Origin: Panorpa germanica
Lineage: Eukaryota > Arthropoda > Insecta > Mecoptera > Panorpidae
Direction of reading: 5' to 3'
Assembly (NCBI GenBank): GCA_963678705.1
Contig: OY783217.1
Location: 496,001 to 560,000, forward strand
DNA length: 64,000 bases
Shown: piece after piece, positions 12,504-22,197 of the stretch
Layout: the number at the start of each line of letters is the position of its first letter
Position numbering within the stretch: position 1 is the stretch's first letter
The notes under the pieces: generated by a model
The model's database searches: none
What the model saw: the letters and a program-made list of their open reading frames with translations, nothing else
Told to the model about the DNA's origin: nothing
Position numbers and translations under genes: made by a program

Positions 12504-13619
12504 GATCAGATGCATGACCGTCAATACCAAATCGTGCATTAAGTGCCGCCAGAATGTTGAAATTTTAATAGCAGATAATAGAGATGGATGGATTGGATGG
12601 ATTGCAAATTTGGAATCAGCGTTAAATTTTACTATAGAACCCGTTTAAATTTTTCAAATCGGAGACCATGAAATTTTTGAAAATTAATTCAATGTGATGT
12701 AGTTATGATTGGTAATGTTCCCTGAACGATTCTCTTTTTAGTTTTTTTTTTATACATCATTTCTCGGGCTTCCTAGACACGTAGCCTTTTAGCGCGCTTA
12801 AAAATGTTCTCTAATTTCGTATACTTTATATCCAGACAACAAGAATGATCTATTCATGGCTACTGCTGTTATAAATTTAGGTTTCTCAATCAGAAAACGG
12901 TGTTAATCCCTTTTTAGTTCTTGATTGCAAGTACATATAAAAAATTTAATTTCTTTAACGTTTTTCAATGCTAAGTTCTATCACCGATGACTCACGTAGA
13001 AAATGTAGCACTTAAATCAGCTAATAGTAAGGTAGCAAGTACTGCAAGACAATTTCTATATGAGATAGAATCAGCTAGTGGCAAAGTAGCAAATGTAATC
13101 TTGAATTTGAAAGTGGTTCAATTACTTTGTTACCCCACCTTACGGACGATAATATAATTATATTATTTCTCGACATGTTCAATGCACAATATATAAAAAA
13201 AAAATTGTCTATGTCCAAGATAATAAGTATAATTAAAAACATTAATTTAATTAAAATACTAATTCCAATCTAATTATATATTGTCGGCATTTTTTGATGA
13301 CTGAATTAGGTATTTATACTTTAATGATTGTCATTATGTAACTATATACTGTTATTTCCATTTTTAATGTTAACTAAATGGCATCATTATTACTTGAATG
13401 TCATCATTTACATTTTTTCTAAATTATAGATCTCTGGTTAAATATTTGTTAAAACATTATTAATGTAATAGAATTCTAGCTGATTAGACTCGTTAGAATA
13501 TTGCTCAAAAGGGATTTGAAGTCCTAGTTGCTGATATCTCGAAGAACGTAATATTGCAAATCCTTCAAACAGCAGAACCGCGACTAGACGTGTGTAGAAG
13601 CAGAACAGGATCAAAGAAG
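12504..13619. other. Gene-free AT-rich stretch
   Basis: No coding, RNA or repeat signal recognised. Confidence 0.45.
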
Positions 13620-13832
13620 ACGGCACAGTCGCCCAGAACGTTGATGCTTGATGATAGACAACTTTGTTTTCGATCCCCGGACCATAGCTATATTCTCAGG
13701 CAGTAGTGTAGTACACATGTACGAGGCTAAGACACCATTAAAACTGTCAACAACAGTAGGACGTCTTCGGCGATAGGACTCAGCATCGGAAATAGACCTA
13801 CGTTGAATAAATATAATAAAAAATTAATCAAA
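13620..13832 (+). mobile_element. tRNA-derived SINE-like repeat, copy 1
   Basis: A tRNA-like head (A-box-like CAGTCGCCCAGAACG) leads to a B box (TTTTCGATCCCCGGACC near 13667-13683). A body and tail follow that are shared with the other copies: GTAGGACGTC, then GATAGGACTCAGCATCGG, then GTTGAATAAATATAATAAAA. A minus-strand open frame crosses it and is not a gene. Confidence 0.65.
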
Positions 13833-14518
13833 TAAAAAAAATTACGGTTTCCCCAATGTGTTGTGGAATACGAATACACATATACATGAATATGACTACT
13901 GATCGATACTACTACAGCAAACCCGCAACTTTCGTATAACATTTACATATATTTTACATCTATGCTGTAGCTTTTACTATCAAGTTTGCATTGCATTCCA
14001 AGTCAGTTCATTTCCCAGGCTGTTTCTACTAGTAGTTTTTTTTATCTCTTACACACACACACATACACTCTGACTGATACCGTCTCTATTTTTATTTAAA
14101 GTTCAAGATGCAAAATGCAACCACCACGGATGCAGACACGAGTAACTAAGTTTGCTTTCGTGTGTGGAATCTAGAATTGATCTTGTTCTTATTTCATTTT
14201 ATAGTATTACACATATGTAAAACACGGAATCATTTTTTGTTTCGAATTTTTTTGAACCTTCCTTTGTAACTCACAAATCAGAAGATAATGTTAAAAGAAA
14301 AACTCTTAAAGTCACTTTGAGATAATTAAACACAACACACAACTTTTAACAAATTAGAATATCAATTAAAAATTAAAGCATAGAACCGATTTGTGTGCTT
14401 AATGATTTTAATTTAGGTTTAATTTGACAAATTAGTTTTTAAAAATTCAAAAACTTATACTAAAAAATGCAACAAGTGTCAAGCATGCAAATATTATTTT
14501 ATCCCTTCACCAAAATAA

Positions 14519-14709
14519 CAGTAGTTTCCAAACTGTGGGATATGGCACATAAGGTGCTCGGGAATATCGATATCAATATACCCTAATTCCCTGCCAAAAA
14601 CCTATATTTAACTAAAAACCCGAAAAAAATGTAAAAAGAGGGCAAGATATTGGGGAGGAGGGCGGTACTACTTTAATATGTATAGTTAAGTTAAGTTTGG
14701 AAACTACTG
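14519..14709. mobile_element. Short hAT-like MITE
   Basis: Inverted ends: CAGTAGTTTCCAAACTGTGG on the left and, reverse complemented, CAGTAGTTTCCAAACTTAAC on the right. CAGTRGTTYCCAAACT ends are a known hAT type. The 8-mers outside (CAAAATAA and TAATATTA) match only partly. It lies immediately downstream, in the minus-strand sense, of the donor of the exon at 14731-14769, inside a presumed intron. Confidence 0.65.
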
Positions 14710-14730
14710 TAATATTAAAAAAACACTCAC

Positions 14731-14769
14731 CATCGCTCATTGTTACTGCTATTGAAACCATGAAGTGAG
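14731..14769 (-). CDS. Minus-strand exon chain 14.7-16.7 kb: exon 5
   Basis: The acceptor TTTAATTACAG precedes it and a canonical GTGAGT donor follows. Phase 1 in and out, encoding HFMVSIAVTMSD. It continues the frame of the exon at 14847-14884. I could not find the following exon. No family recognised. Confidence 0.42.
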
Positions 14770-14846
14770 CTGTAATTAAAAAAAGGATTATTAGATAAAT
14801 AATCAAAACAAATTAGAATATATGTAGTACATAGTTTGATAATTAC

Positions 14847-14884
14847 CTATTTTATAATATCCTAATGCAAGATGACTCCTGCCG
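14847..14884 (-). CDS. Minus-strand exon chain: exon 4
   Basis: The acceptor TTCATCTTTAG precedes it and a GTAATT donor follows. Phase 2 in, phase 1 out, encoding GRSHLALGYYKI. Acceptors slightly further upstream run into an in-frame TAG, so this one is the only one I found that keeps the frame. Confidence 0.42.
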
Positions 14885-15005
14885 CTAAAGATGAACTGCT
14901 ACAACTGCAAGCTGAAAGAAATCTGCAACAACAGAAATAATTATTTTATAAAAATTCTTTCAAACTATATATTATTAAAAAGTGTTATACAAAATGTTAG
15001 CATAC

Positions 15006-15059
15006 CTTTTATTTATAAACAAAGTCTGTTCATAAAAAGGGTAGGCTGGTGTCACGGTT
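15006..15059 (-). CDS. Minus-strand exon chain: exon 3
   Basis: Ends at a GTATGC donor. Encodes TVTPAYPFYEQTLFINK in phase 2 in, phase 2 out. Two acceptors are 11 bp apart. The downstream one (ACTACAG, ending at 15060) keeps the frame of exon 2. The upstream one (GTTACAG, ending at 15071) would put an ATG at the exon start and break the frame from upstream. A shorter protein starting there (MNYRTVTPAYPF...) is therefore the alternative. Confidence 0.42.
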
Positions 15060-15153
15060 CTGTAGTTCATCTGTAACAATAGAAAAGCATTATTTAGAAA
15101 ATCATTATCAATAAGAATTATAATATGATATCGACATTGAAATCTTGAATTAC

Positions 15154-15206
15154 CTTTCCTCTTGAAGATCAGCGCACGAAGGCTCCCAGCCTCTGCTTTC
15201 AGACTT
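15154..15206 (-). CDS. Minus-strand exon chain: exon 2
   Basis: A GTAATT donor ends it. Acceptor GCTCTCTAG gives phase 0 in and the peptide KSESRGWEPSCADLQEE. A second acceptor at 15193 (AAAGCAG) gives phase 2 and starts at GWEPSC. GC content is higher than in the surroundings. A long imperfect inverted repeat lies immediately upstream in the minus-strand sense. Confidence 0.42.
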
Positions 15207-15470
15207 CTAGAGAGCGCTGCCGCTAATCCCGGGATATATTTTGGTTTTTATTTCTTACCTCTTTAACCTCTTCAATTCTTAATAACTACTTCAGTAAACT
15301 GTTTCGTTGAAATACATATAGATATGACAATTAATATAGTTATAACTATAAATTCATCATCGAAACAAGCCACTGAAGTAGTTATTAAGAACTGTAGCAG
15401 TTAAAGAAACAATAAAAAAAAGTCAAAATATTTCCCGGGAATTTCCGACAGCACCCTCTACACACTTCAC
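15205..15470. repeat. Long imperfect inverted repeat (foldback)
   Basis: The arms at about 15205-15310 and 15360-15470 are reverse complements with scattered mismatches and a loop of about 50 bp. The best-matched inner part includes AATTCTTAATAACTACTTCAG against CTGAAGTAGTTATTAAGAA. The CCCGGG core is also mirrored. It may be a MITE or a hairpin near the exon chain. Confidence 0.75.
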
Positions 15471-16314
15471 TAACTTTTTAAAATTCAGTTTAAATCACTG
15501 TTTAATTTTATTTATCACTTTTGTCCATTGTCCATTAGAGATTTATTTCACTTTTGTTTAAATACGAAAAAAATATATTTAATTTATTTAAAATATTTAA
15601 TAGTTTATTTAAATAAATATTACGAAGTACTAGCAAAAATATAGGAACTTAAAAAAATATTAAACTTCTTATTTAATCTCCAAAGTTATTAGTTTTCAGA
15701 AAATATTTGGCCTACCAAAAATTATTAAGTCTATTCTAATAGAAACTACAAATTAAAACAGATTTGCAAAAATTAAAGAAGTCACTAATTTATTTTAAAT
15801 TAGAATTAGAAAAGTTTTAATATTTTGTGATATACCAACCAGTTCTGGTAAATTAATAACTTTGGAGATTAAATAAATAATTAAATATACTTCCTTTCAG
15901 TTCTTACAGATTTACTAGTTCTTCGTAAACATAATTCAAAACAAACTATTGAACATTTTCATTTATTATTATTCATTTACAACGAAATTCTAAGTCACTA
16001 GTAGCTTATCGCGCACGAAGCTACATACAACGCGAACGAAACGAATCGTTTTATTATTGTTAATTATTACCGAATTATTATTAGCTTATCGCGCGCGAAG
16101 CTAAAGCACGAAGATCGATGCTGTAGGGAAAAAATACATAGCACATTTCAAAAATATTTAACCAATCCATTAAAAATTATTTTTTCTAATTTAAAAATGG
16201 TTGTAAATTTGCAAAAGTGTTATAAACTTTTATAAATTAAATGTAATTAATTTTTAATGGATTAGGCGACACTTGTTGCTATACCATCACCAAATAAATA
16301 TAAAAGAAACTCAC

Positions 16315-16399
16315 GATCTGAACTCAGCTATTAATAATAGAGCTAAAAGATTCATCACTGCACCAAAGTAGTCTTACTTGTAGCAGTCTCGTCAATATT
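16315..16399 (-). CDS. Minus-strand exon chain: exon 1, two possible readings
   Basis: The acceptor AATTATTTTAG precedes 16399. Reading 1 uses a GTAAGA donor after 16378, giving a 22-nt microexon (LILTRLLQ) that continues the frame of exon 0 and enters exon 2 in phase 0. Reading 2 uses a GTGAGT donor after 16315 with translation starting at the ATG at 16355. This gives a signal-peptide-like start (MNLLALLLIAEFR) that enters exon 2 at 15192 in phase 2. Both stay open through exon 5, so alternative splicing is possible. Confidence 0.38.
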
Positions 16400-16608
16400 C
16401 TAAAATAATTCAAATTGGATGTTAATAATATATTTCAAAATATTGACAAAATGAATTAAAATCAAAAAAGTTATTTGTTATATTATTACAACTAAAAATT
16501 ATTAAAATTAAAAATATTATAATAAATAAAAAATACAAAAAAGAATTACTACTTTTGTTCAGAGACGAAAATATAAAAATTAATAAATAAACAACAGAAA
16601 GTACTTAC

Positions 16609-16731
16609 AATAAAAACATTACCAGAGTCCTATTGTTATCCCCCTCAAGGTCAGACATCACAGGTGTAGAGCGAAAGGATAATAAAGGACACACATTATC
16701 CCATGAGCAGGTATCAATCACACAGATCACA
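16609..16731 (-). CDS. Minus-strand exon chain: exon 0
   Basis: A canonical GTAAGT donor follows 16609. The frame that continues into exon 1 is open from about 16731 and contains an ATG at 16658 (MSDLEGDNNRTLVMFL). The acceptor at 16732 (GCGATAG) is moderate, so this may instead be a first exon with a 5' untranslated part. If reading 2 of exon 1 is right, this exon is entirely untranslated. Confidence 0.33.
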
Positions 16732-16843
16732 CTATCGCATAACAGATTTTAAATAATTTCACATAATTTAAATCAGACATTTCATATTTGTCAAACAAAA
16801 CTTATAACCTATGTTCACTACACCTGACAGATGTAAAATTAGT

Positions 16844-16959
16844 GTTGCCTAATATTGCATTTATTTTACTATGTTGCCTGATGCTTAATTTATCTTACTA
16901 TGTTGCCTGATGCTAAATTATCTTATTGTGTTGCCTGATGCTAAATTTATCTTACTGTG
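16844..16959. repeat. 28-29-bp tandem array, four units
   Basis: Units begin GTTGCCTRATGCT at 16844, 16873, 16902 and 16930, each ending near TCTTACTRT. The first unit is the most divergent. Confidence 0.9.
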
Positions 16960-17204
16960 TGGTCCACATATGGCGAATTTAAGCTCATGATTTTTGTCAC
17001 ATTAGTATCTCAGAAGAATCTTGGTATAATCTCAGCCTGATAATATGTTTAGAGCAGTTCAGAAGCCTGTGCGATTAAGTCCATAATATTCTTAAGCATG
17101 CTAGAATACATTAAAAATTATTAAGTTAGATTTAAAATAATATATTAATTGATTTTAAAATATTCTACAAAGTATTTACAATATGTATTTTGAAATGTAA
17201 TATA

Positions 17205-17425
17205 TCTTACGGTATAGTGGCCAAATTCGTTTAGGCTTAACACCACAGTGCTGTGCTTTCGAGTTCGATTCCCAGACTAGCATTATATTATCTGAGAATG
17301 GTTGTTATTAAAGTTCAATTGATTATATGCTCGCAAACACATAAGAGACCACGACACCATAGGGTTTGATGATAGGACTCATTATCGGAAGTAGGCTGAC
17401 TTGAAATAAATTTAATAAAAACATA
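17205..17425 (+). mobile_element. tRNA-derived SINE-like repeat, copy 2
   Basis: The best preserved head. An A-box-like GTATAGTGGCCAAATTCG (about 17213-17230) and a B box GAGTTCGATTCCC (about 17261-17273) are spaced as in a tRNA gene. The body ends GATAGGACTCATTATCGGAA, then an A-rich tail with AATAAATTTAATAAAA. It is not a functional tRNA because the acceptor and anticodon stems do not pair. Confidence 0.75.
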
Positions 17426-18040
17426 AATGTAGAATATATTAAGAAAAATCTAAAACCTAATAACATTTAAAATATTCTAAATGCTATACTACATTTAAAT
17501 TTTTACATGCTAAACACAGAAGTGTATTTAAGATTTATCAAAATTTATTTAACATAACAAAAATTACCTATTATTTAAAAGGTTGTAAGAGCATTTATTA
17601 TACAATGTTTGATGACCTATTTTACAGCTTTCTCAAAAATAAATCTACCCTTTTACACATTAACATACTCATACTCCTTGAGGACACCTTTATAAAGATT
17701 ATTTGAATTTCAATTTTAAAATATAGTAAAAATTTATAAAAGATTTAAACTTTAACAATATTTCTAATTGAAATATATAACAGATAGAAAATTTAGGTTA
17801 TTTACCTCTAAAACTGCTGTTGCTATAAGTTCATTCTGATAAAGTGCATGTCCTGTATTCATTTAAAATCTCATGACATTATTTGAGCGGTTGTGAAGTT
17901 CATTAAATCTAAGAAATTAGAAAAATTATATTAATACTCTAACCATAACAACTCTCTGAAGATTTCGTTCTGAATTTTTAAAAATCCAGTTCTTTAAATA
18001 GCTAAATCAATTACAAATCATTACAATTTTTATTGTGATT
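17426..18040. other. Mostly gene-free stretch
   Basis: Holds only the short candidate exon at 17806-17862. Confidence 0.4.
17806..17862 (-). CDS. Possible first coding exon
   Basis: ATG followed by 18 codons (MNTGHALYQNELIATAVLE) up to a GTAAAT donor, phase 0 out. An in-frame stop (TAA) lies just before the ATG. Its exit phase does not fit the exon at 16609-16731 directly, so either an intermediate exon exists or this belongs elsewhere. Confidence 0.25.
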
Positions 18041-18252
18041 TTATACCTAACTGTGCCTTCGGGTTCTATCACTGACCCAGCGTTACATTTTCAGGATTTG
18101 GTTGTTATCAAAGTTTAATTGAGAATGTGTTCACATAATCATAAACTATTTGGCCATCATAAAAATACTGCCAACATGTATTCAACAGATCATCAGTGAT
18201 AGGACTTAACATCAGAAGTAGGCCCATGTTAAATAAACTAAATAAAAAAATA
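18041..18252 (+). mobile_element. tRNA-derived SINE-like repeat, copy 3
   Basis: A degenerate B box (GGGTTCTATCACTGACC), then the family body (CAGTGATAGGACTTAACATC, AGAAGTAGGC) and the AT-rich end GTTAAATAAACTAAATAAAA. Confidence 0.65.
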
Positions 18253-18557
18253 ATGTAATATATATATCAGAAAGTTTATAAAACTATTAATGTTATGACA
18301 AGTACTGCGTAATATCTACTGGTACACACACATCAAACAGTATGTATTAATACAAAAACAATACACTTACAATTTACAGGCTAAACTCTAAATTCACTAG
18401 GAGGTCAAGAGTAGGAGATGGAGATTGATATAAAGCTGAAAAAACTATTCAAAAACTACATCAAACGCTAGACGCTGGACACTAGAATGTAGAATGCAAC
18501 ACTGCACCTAGAATAAAATGTTGTCAAGACGAAGTGGTCTTTGCATGTCAAAAATAT

Positions 18558-19379
18558 TGTTGTAAGTAGATTCGAAGGCGGATGTTACACCTGACATCAA
18601 TGTTGTAAAAAGAGGTCGGATTGTCGTTCTAGAAGGAGATTACTCAGCTTGCTAATACATCACGCAGTGTTGCTAGTTACTGGAAGTAGATTCTTTAGTT
18701 TGACGATCATCCACCTTCTTGAATTACTCACGTTGATAAGAATTAACTCTTTTAAGATGATTAATAGGATTCTTGTTAAGACGGTGTATTGTTGCAATTT
18801 GAGAATACTTGAGCGGCCTAAAGTATAACCTCGTTGCAACATACGACGGTTGAACAATTAGTATCTTTTAAATACTATTAATACAAACACTTTTATTAAA
18901 ATATATCATTTATTCGTTGTAATATTATATCTGCGTACTTAATTACAATAGTATTTTATTGGATTAATACAGATGCCAGATATAAAACAAAATGTAATTC
19001 TAGTGTTATAATTTGATTAATAGTTAAAATGTGCTCACTATTGAATACTTTGATGTTACAATTGGAGTATTGTACGAACGAAGTACAATTAGTAAACACT
19101 TGGTTGAGACTCAGGAGAAGACTGACTTTTTGACTAGCGTGCAGATTAATATATAATGATTTATTTCACATCACAATGTGCCAATACTGAGTTACCAGCA
19201 TTAAAACAATATAAAATCTCCACAGACCAGAGTCAATGTTTACAAGCGCTAAATACAAATAATTATTTATTACAATATTAATACTAAAATTAAAGATAAC
19301 ATAATATAATTCTTATAAAATAAATAACATTTATATTAAAAATAGGAAGGATAAGTACGACTTATGCGTACTTACAACA
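18558..19379 (-). repeat. 3' LTR of the retrotransposon
   Basis: 822 bp, begins TGTTGTAAGTAG and ends GTACTTACAACA on the plus strand, giving an 11-bp inverted end repeat and the standard TG..CA termini. The 65-codon open frame inside it (18660-18857) is duplicated in the other LTR and is not considered a gene. Confidence 0.95.
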
Positions 19380-19600
19380 CCCTTCAACCCTAAAAAAGGA
19401 ACGCATATTAAACAAACATATGCGTTTCTTTCCAAGAAAAAGAAAAAGGAAGATAGGACGATGTCGTACTATCGCAACACCCCCTTCCAAAAAAAAAGGG
19501 ACACGTATAAAAACAAAATATACGAGTTACAATTCTGGAAAAAAACAAAAAGAGAAGCAAAGTGTCGACAACGATTCTGATCCCATCGTATAGAGTTGAC
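19360..19600 (-). repeat. Degenerate tandem duplication at the PPT/LTR edge
   Basis: Two successive units of roughly 100 bp share the order LTR-end-like sequence, CAACACCC..TTC, poly-A, GGRAC and a palindromic ATATRCG block, then an A/G-rich stretch ending near TGTCG. They start near 19370 and 19467, and traces of a third start near 19563. On the minus strand the second unit mimics the PPT-LTR junction (GGAAGGGGGTGTTGCG). Confidence 0.55.
19380..19392 (-). promoter_or_regulatory. Polypurine tract candidate
   Basis: On the minus strand AGGGTTGAAGGG directly precedes the 3' LTR start TGTTG. It is short and interrupted by TT, but its position fits the plus-strand primer site. Confidence 0.6.
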
Positions 19601-19653
19601 ACTGCTTCACAAAACAATCATCCCTGACAAAATCCATCTTATTCGTCAAGGTT

Positions 19654-22197
19654 TTATTCATTGGTACAAAATCTCTTCAATCTATTCCTATTAACTACCG
19701 TATATTTTCTAGGTGAAAAAAAAAAAGAATTGACCCTTTTATCAAAATTTAGTTTAAATTTTGGTTTATTACTAGTAAATTTATTTGTAGCTAAATCAAT
19801 CGTAGAAGAATATTTTGCACCACTAAGTTGGTCTAGTATGTCAAGTACGAGAGGCAAAGTATAAACATCACTTGTCGTCTGTTCATTAAGTTTACGATAG
19901 TCGATTACAACGCAAAATTGTTTGTTCCCCGACACATCTGCTTTTTTAGGTACCATTAACAGAGGTGCGTTAAACTGTGAGTCGCATTTTTCAATAATGT
20001 TGTTAGCCAACAGTTCTTGGATATGCTTCTCAACAATTTCTTTATGCGCATGAGATAATCTATGCGGCTTAATGTTTACAGGGTTAGGTGAGTTACTCAG
20101 TGCACTCGCACAAGATAACTTATTTACCGGGAAAAAAAATATGTTATTAAAATTATTACAGATTTCCATTAAATCTGTTAAGTATTTTGAATTAACATTT
20201 GAAAAATCTATATTATTAAATAAAAGATGTCGTAAGGATCTTTTAGGATCGTTAGGATTTCTTTTCAAAAAATGGTAAAAATTAAATTTATTTATTGGAA
20301 TAATATCTGGTTTAAAATTGTTAAGTATTACATCTTTTGCTGAGGAATTAGTTATTGATATATAAAAAGTATTATTAACAGGATTAATTAATGCGTTGGC
20401 TAAAAAAACTTCAGGTAGCAATTCCTTGGCTACACAAACTCCTACCGTAGAACCCGACATAGGAATTAATTTCCTAGTACGTGCTGGAACTATGATAATA
20501 CTGTTTATGTTCAATAATGGTAATTCAAATATTTTGCCATGTTGTGAGAATTGTACGCTGTTTGTTTCCAAATTAATTACTGCTTTAAATGTACGTAAAA
20601 TATCTAATCCTATGATTCCATCTTGCTGAATGGGAAAGTCCTCTGACACAACCTGAAAGGTTTGTTTCGACCTAGAACTATCTAAAATTATAGAAGTTTT
20701 TAGTGAACCTAAAGTATAAGGCGTGCCTTCAGAGATTCCCTTTAATAACACTTTAGATGTACTATCTATTTTGATATTATTTTTTAAAATATTTTGTTTA
20801 ATTAAAGAAATTTGAGAACCAGTGTCCAATAAAAATGATACAGTCTTTGCTTTGGCTGCGACTATTCTGAATTGAACAGTGTCAGCTGTTTGCTTGTCAA
20901 TAACATTTTCATTGTTACAGTTAAAATTTGTTATATCATTGGTATTTTGTATTTCTTTAATCTCAATATTTTTATTTAAACTATTAAATTTACGTAAATG
21001 GTGATTATAAAAAGAACGTGAATTTTGTTTTGTATTTTTAGTAAAAGATACTTGAGGACCATCAGATTCAAGATGTCTCGATCTTTTACAATAAACAGAA
21101 GGTTTTGAAAATACCGTATCTCTCCTACAAATATTAATTTGCGCGACAGGATATACCGTATCCGCATTTTCCTTCTTGATAAAACAATATTTCTCTAAAT
21201 GACCATTTTTTTTACAATAGTTACAAAAAAAAGTTTTAAATTTTGTTTCGACTTCGTTAGCAAATTGTTCACTTGAAACTGGTTCACTACTAGAAATAGA
21301 ATGACTTGAATCTGTTTTAAATTCAACATGCCTTCTTCTTTCTAGAGTGCGCCACCGTGTTTCAAGAAAATTCGTAAAATCATTTAGGGTTGGTAATTCA
21401 GAAGTATTTCTGTTTTCCCATTCCTTTAATGTGTTAAAATCTAACTTGGTCTTTAAAAAATGTATAAAAATAAAATCTGAATGATTAGAATATATTCCCA
21501 ACTCGGTTAATGCTCTAATCGATTCATTAATTTCGTCTAAAAAATTTTTGATATTAGTTTCTGATTCTAAACGTATAACATTGTAGTTTATCAAATTGTT
21601 TAAATAGGTTTCAATAAGTGCTACCTTGTTATCATAACGTTTACAAAGGATGTTCCAAACAATTTCATAATTATCGTTTGTTAAAGGATAATTCTTTATG
21701 AGTTTGAGTGGTTCTCCTGTCAAATTTAATTTTAAATAATGCATTTTTTCAATGTTTGATAGTTTGCTATTATTACGAATTAAATTTGTAAATAATTCCA
21801 TGAAACTTTGCCAATTAGTATATTCTCCATCAAAAACGGTTAGTTGCATTGGACTTAAGTTCAGATTCTTTATTGAATCTATGCTTTTTGAGTCGTCTAC
21901 AATATGTGTATCATTCTCAAATGTTTGCTTATAATTCAACAAGTAAATAAGAGTGTCGTCATAAATACTTTCAACTTCCATAGACTTACTAACGATAGCC
22001 GTAGCTTCTTCATTTTTTAGAATTGGAAGCAGTGCTTCTACGATACTACTATATTTAACCCAAGCTTTATCTAAGTTTTTGATTTTTAATTCAACTATAG
22101 TTAAAGATGTTGATTGGACTTCTAAATTTTTTGAAAACTCATTAATTAGATTGATTGTATTCTCAACTAATGTGAGGGAATGAACGTTCGGTGCCAT
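19654..22197 (-). CDS. Gag-protease-truncated RT polyprotein of the LTR element
   Basis: 847 codons from an ATG 1.0 kb downstream of the 5' LTR. In order: Gag, about residues 1-320, with a DUF1759-like core at about 113-205 (FDGEYTNWQSFMELF, GEPLKLIKNYPLTNDNYE, CKRYDN). Next is one CCHC knuckle, C325-x2-C-x4-H-x4-C338. Then comes an aspartic protease with DTG at 458-460 and GIIGLDIL at 527-534. Last is the start of a Gypsy-type reverse transcriptase (HAHKEIVEKHIQELL, VVIDYRKLNE at 763-772, STIDLA at 798-803). After A803 the frame changes abruptly to a 44-residue tail ending KYTVVNRNRLKRF, like the very end of Gypsy integrase. The YxDD catalytic motif, RNase H and integrase core are absent. 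Gag and protease appear intact and the frame has no internal stop. In a cell it would make particles and protease but not copy itself. Confidence 0.92.
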   Translation of the reverse strand: MAPNVHSLTLVENTINLINEFSKNLEVQSTSLTIVELKIKNLDKAWVKYSSIVEALLPILKNEEATAIVSKSMEVESIYDDTLIYLLNYKQTFENDTHIVDDSKSIDSIKNLNLSPMQLTVFDGEYTNWQSFMELFTNLIRNNSKLSNIEKMHYLKLNLTGEPLKLIKNYPLTNDNYEIVWNILCKRYDNKVALIETYLNNLINYNVIRLESETNIKNFLDEINESIRALTELGIYSNHSDFIFIHFLKTKLDFNTLKEWENRNTSELPTLNDFTNFLETRWRTLERRRHVEFKTDSSHSISSSEPVSSEQFANEVETKFKTFFCNYCKKNGHLEKYCFIKKENADTVYPVAQINICRRDTVFSKPSVYCKRSRHLESDGPQVSFTKNTKQNSRSFYNHHLRKFNSLNKNIEIKEIQNTNDITNFNCNNENVIDKQTADTVQFRIVAAKAKTVSFLLDTGSQISLIKQNILKNNIKIDSTSKVLLKGISEGTPYTLGSLKTSIILDSSRSKQTFQVVSEDFPIQQDGIIGLDILRTFKAVINLETNSVQFSQHGKIFELPLLNINSIIIVPARTRKLIPMSGSTVGVCVAKELLPEVFLANALINPVNNTFYISITNSSAKDVILNNFKPDIIPINKFNFYHFLKRNPNDPKRSLRHLLFNNIDFSNVNSKYLTDLMEICNNFNNIFFFPVNKLSCASALSNSPNPVNIKPHRLSHAHKEIVEKHIQELLANNIIEKCDSQFNAPLLMVPKKADVSGNKQFCVVIDYRKLNEQTTSDVYTLPLVLDILDQLSGAKYSSTIDLATNKFTSNKPKFKLNFDKRVNSFFFSPRKYTVVNRNRLKRFCTNE

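Noticed and set aside
13438..13680. Open minus-strand frame ending in FEQYSNESNQLEF
   Set aside because: Its upstream part is the tRNA-like head of a SINE copy in antisense; no splice sites or start codon.
17213..17277. Possible tRNA gene
   Set aside because: A and B boxes are present but the cloverleaf stems do not pair and a repeat-family body follows; it is a SINE head.
18660..18857. 65-codon minus-strand frame in both LTRs (also 23319-23516)
   Set aside because: Identical because the LTRs are identical; it lies inside the LTR and has no domain, so it is not evidence of a gene.
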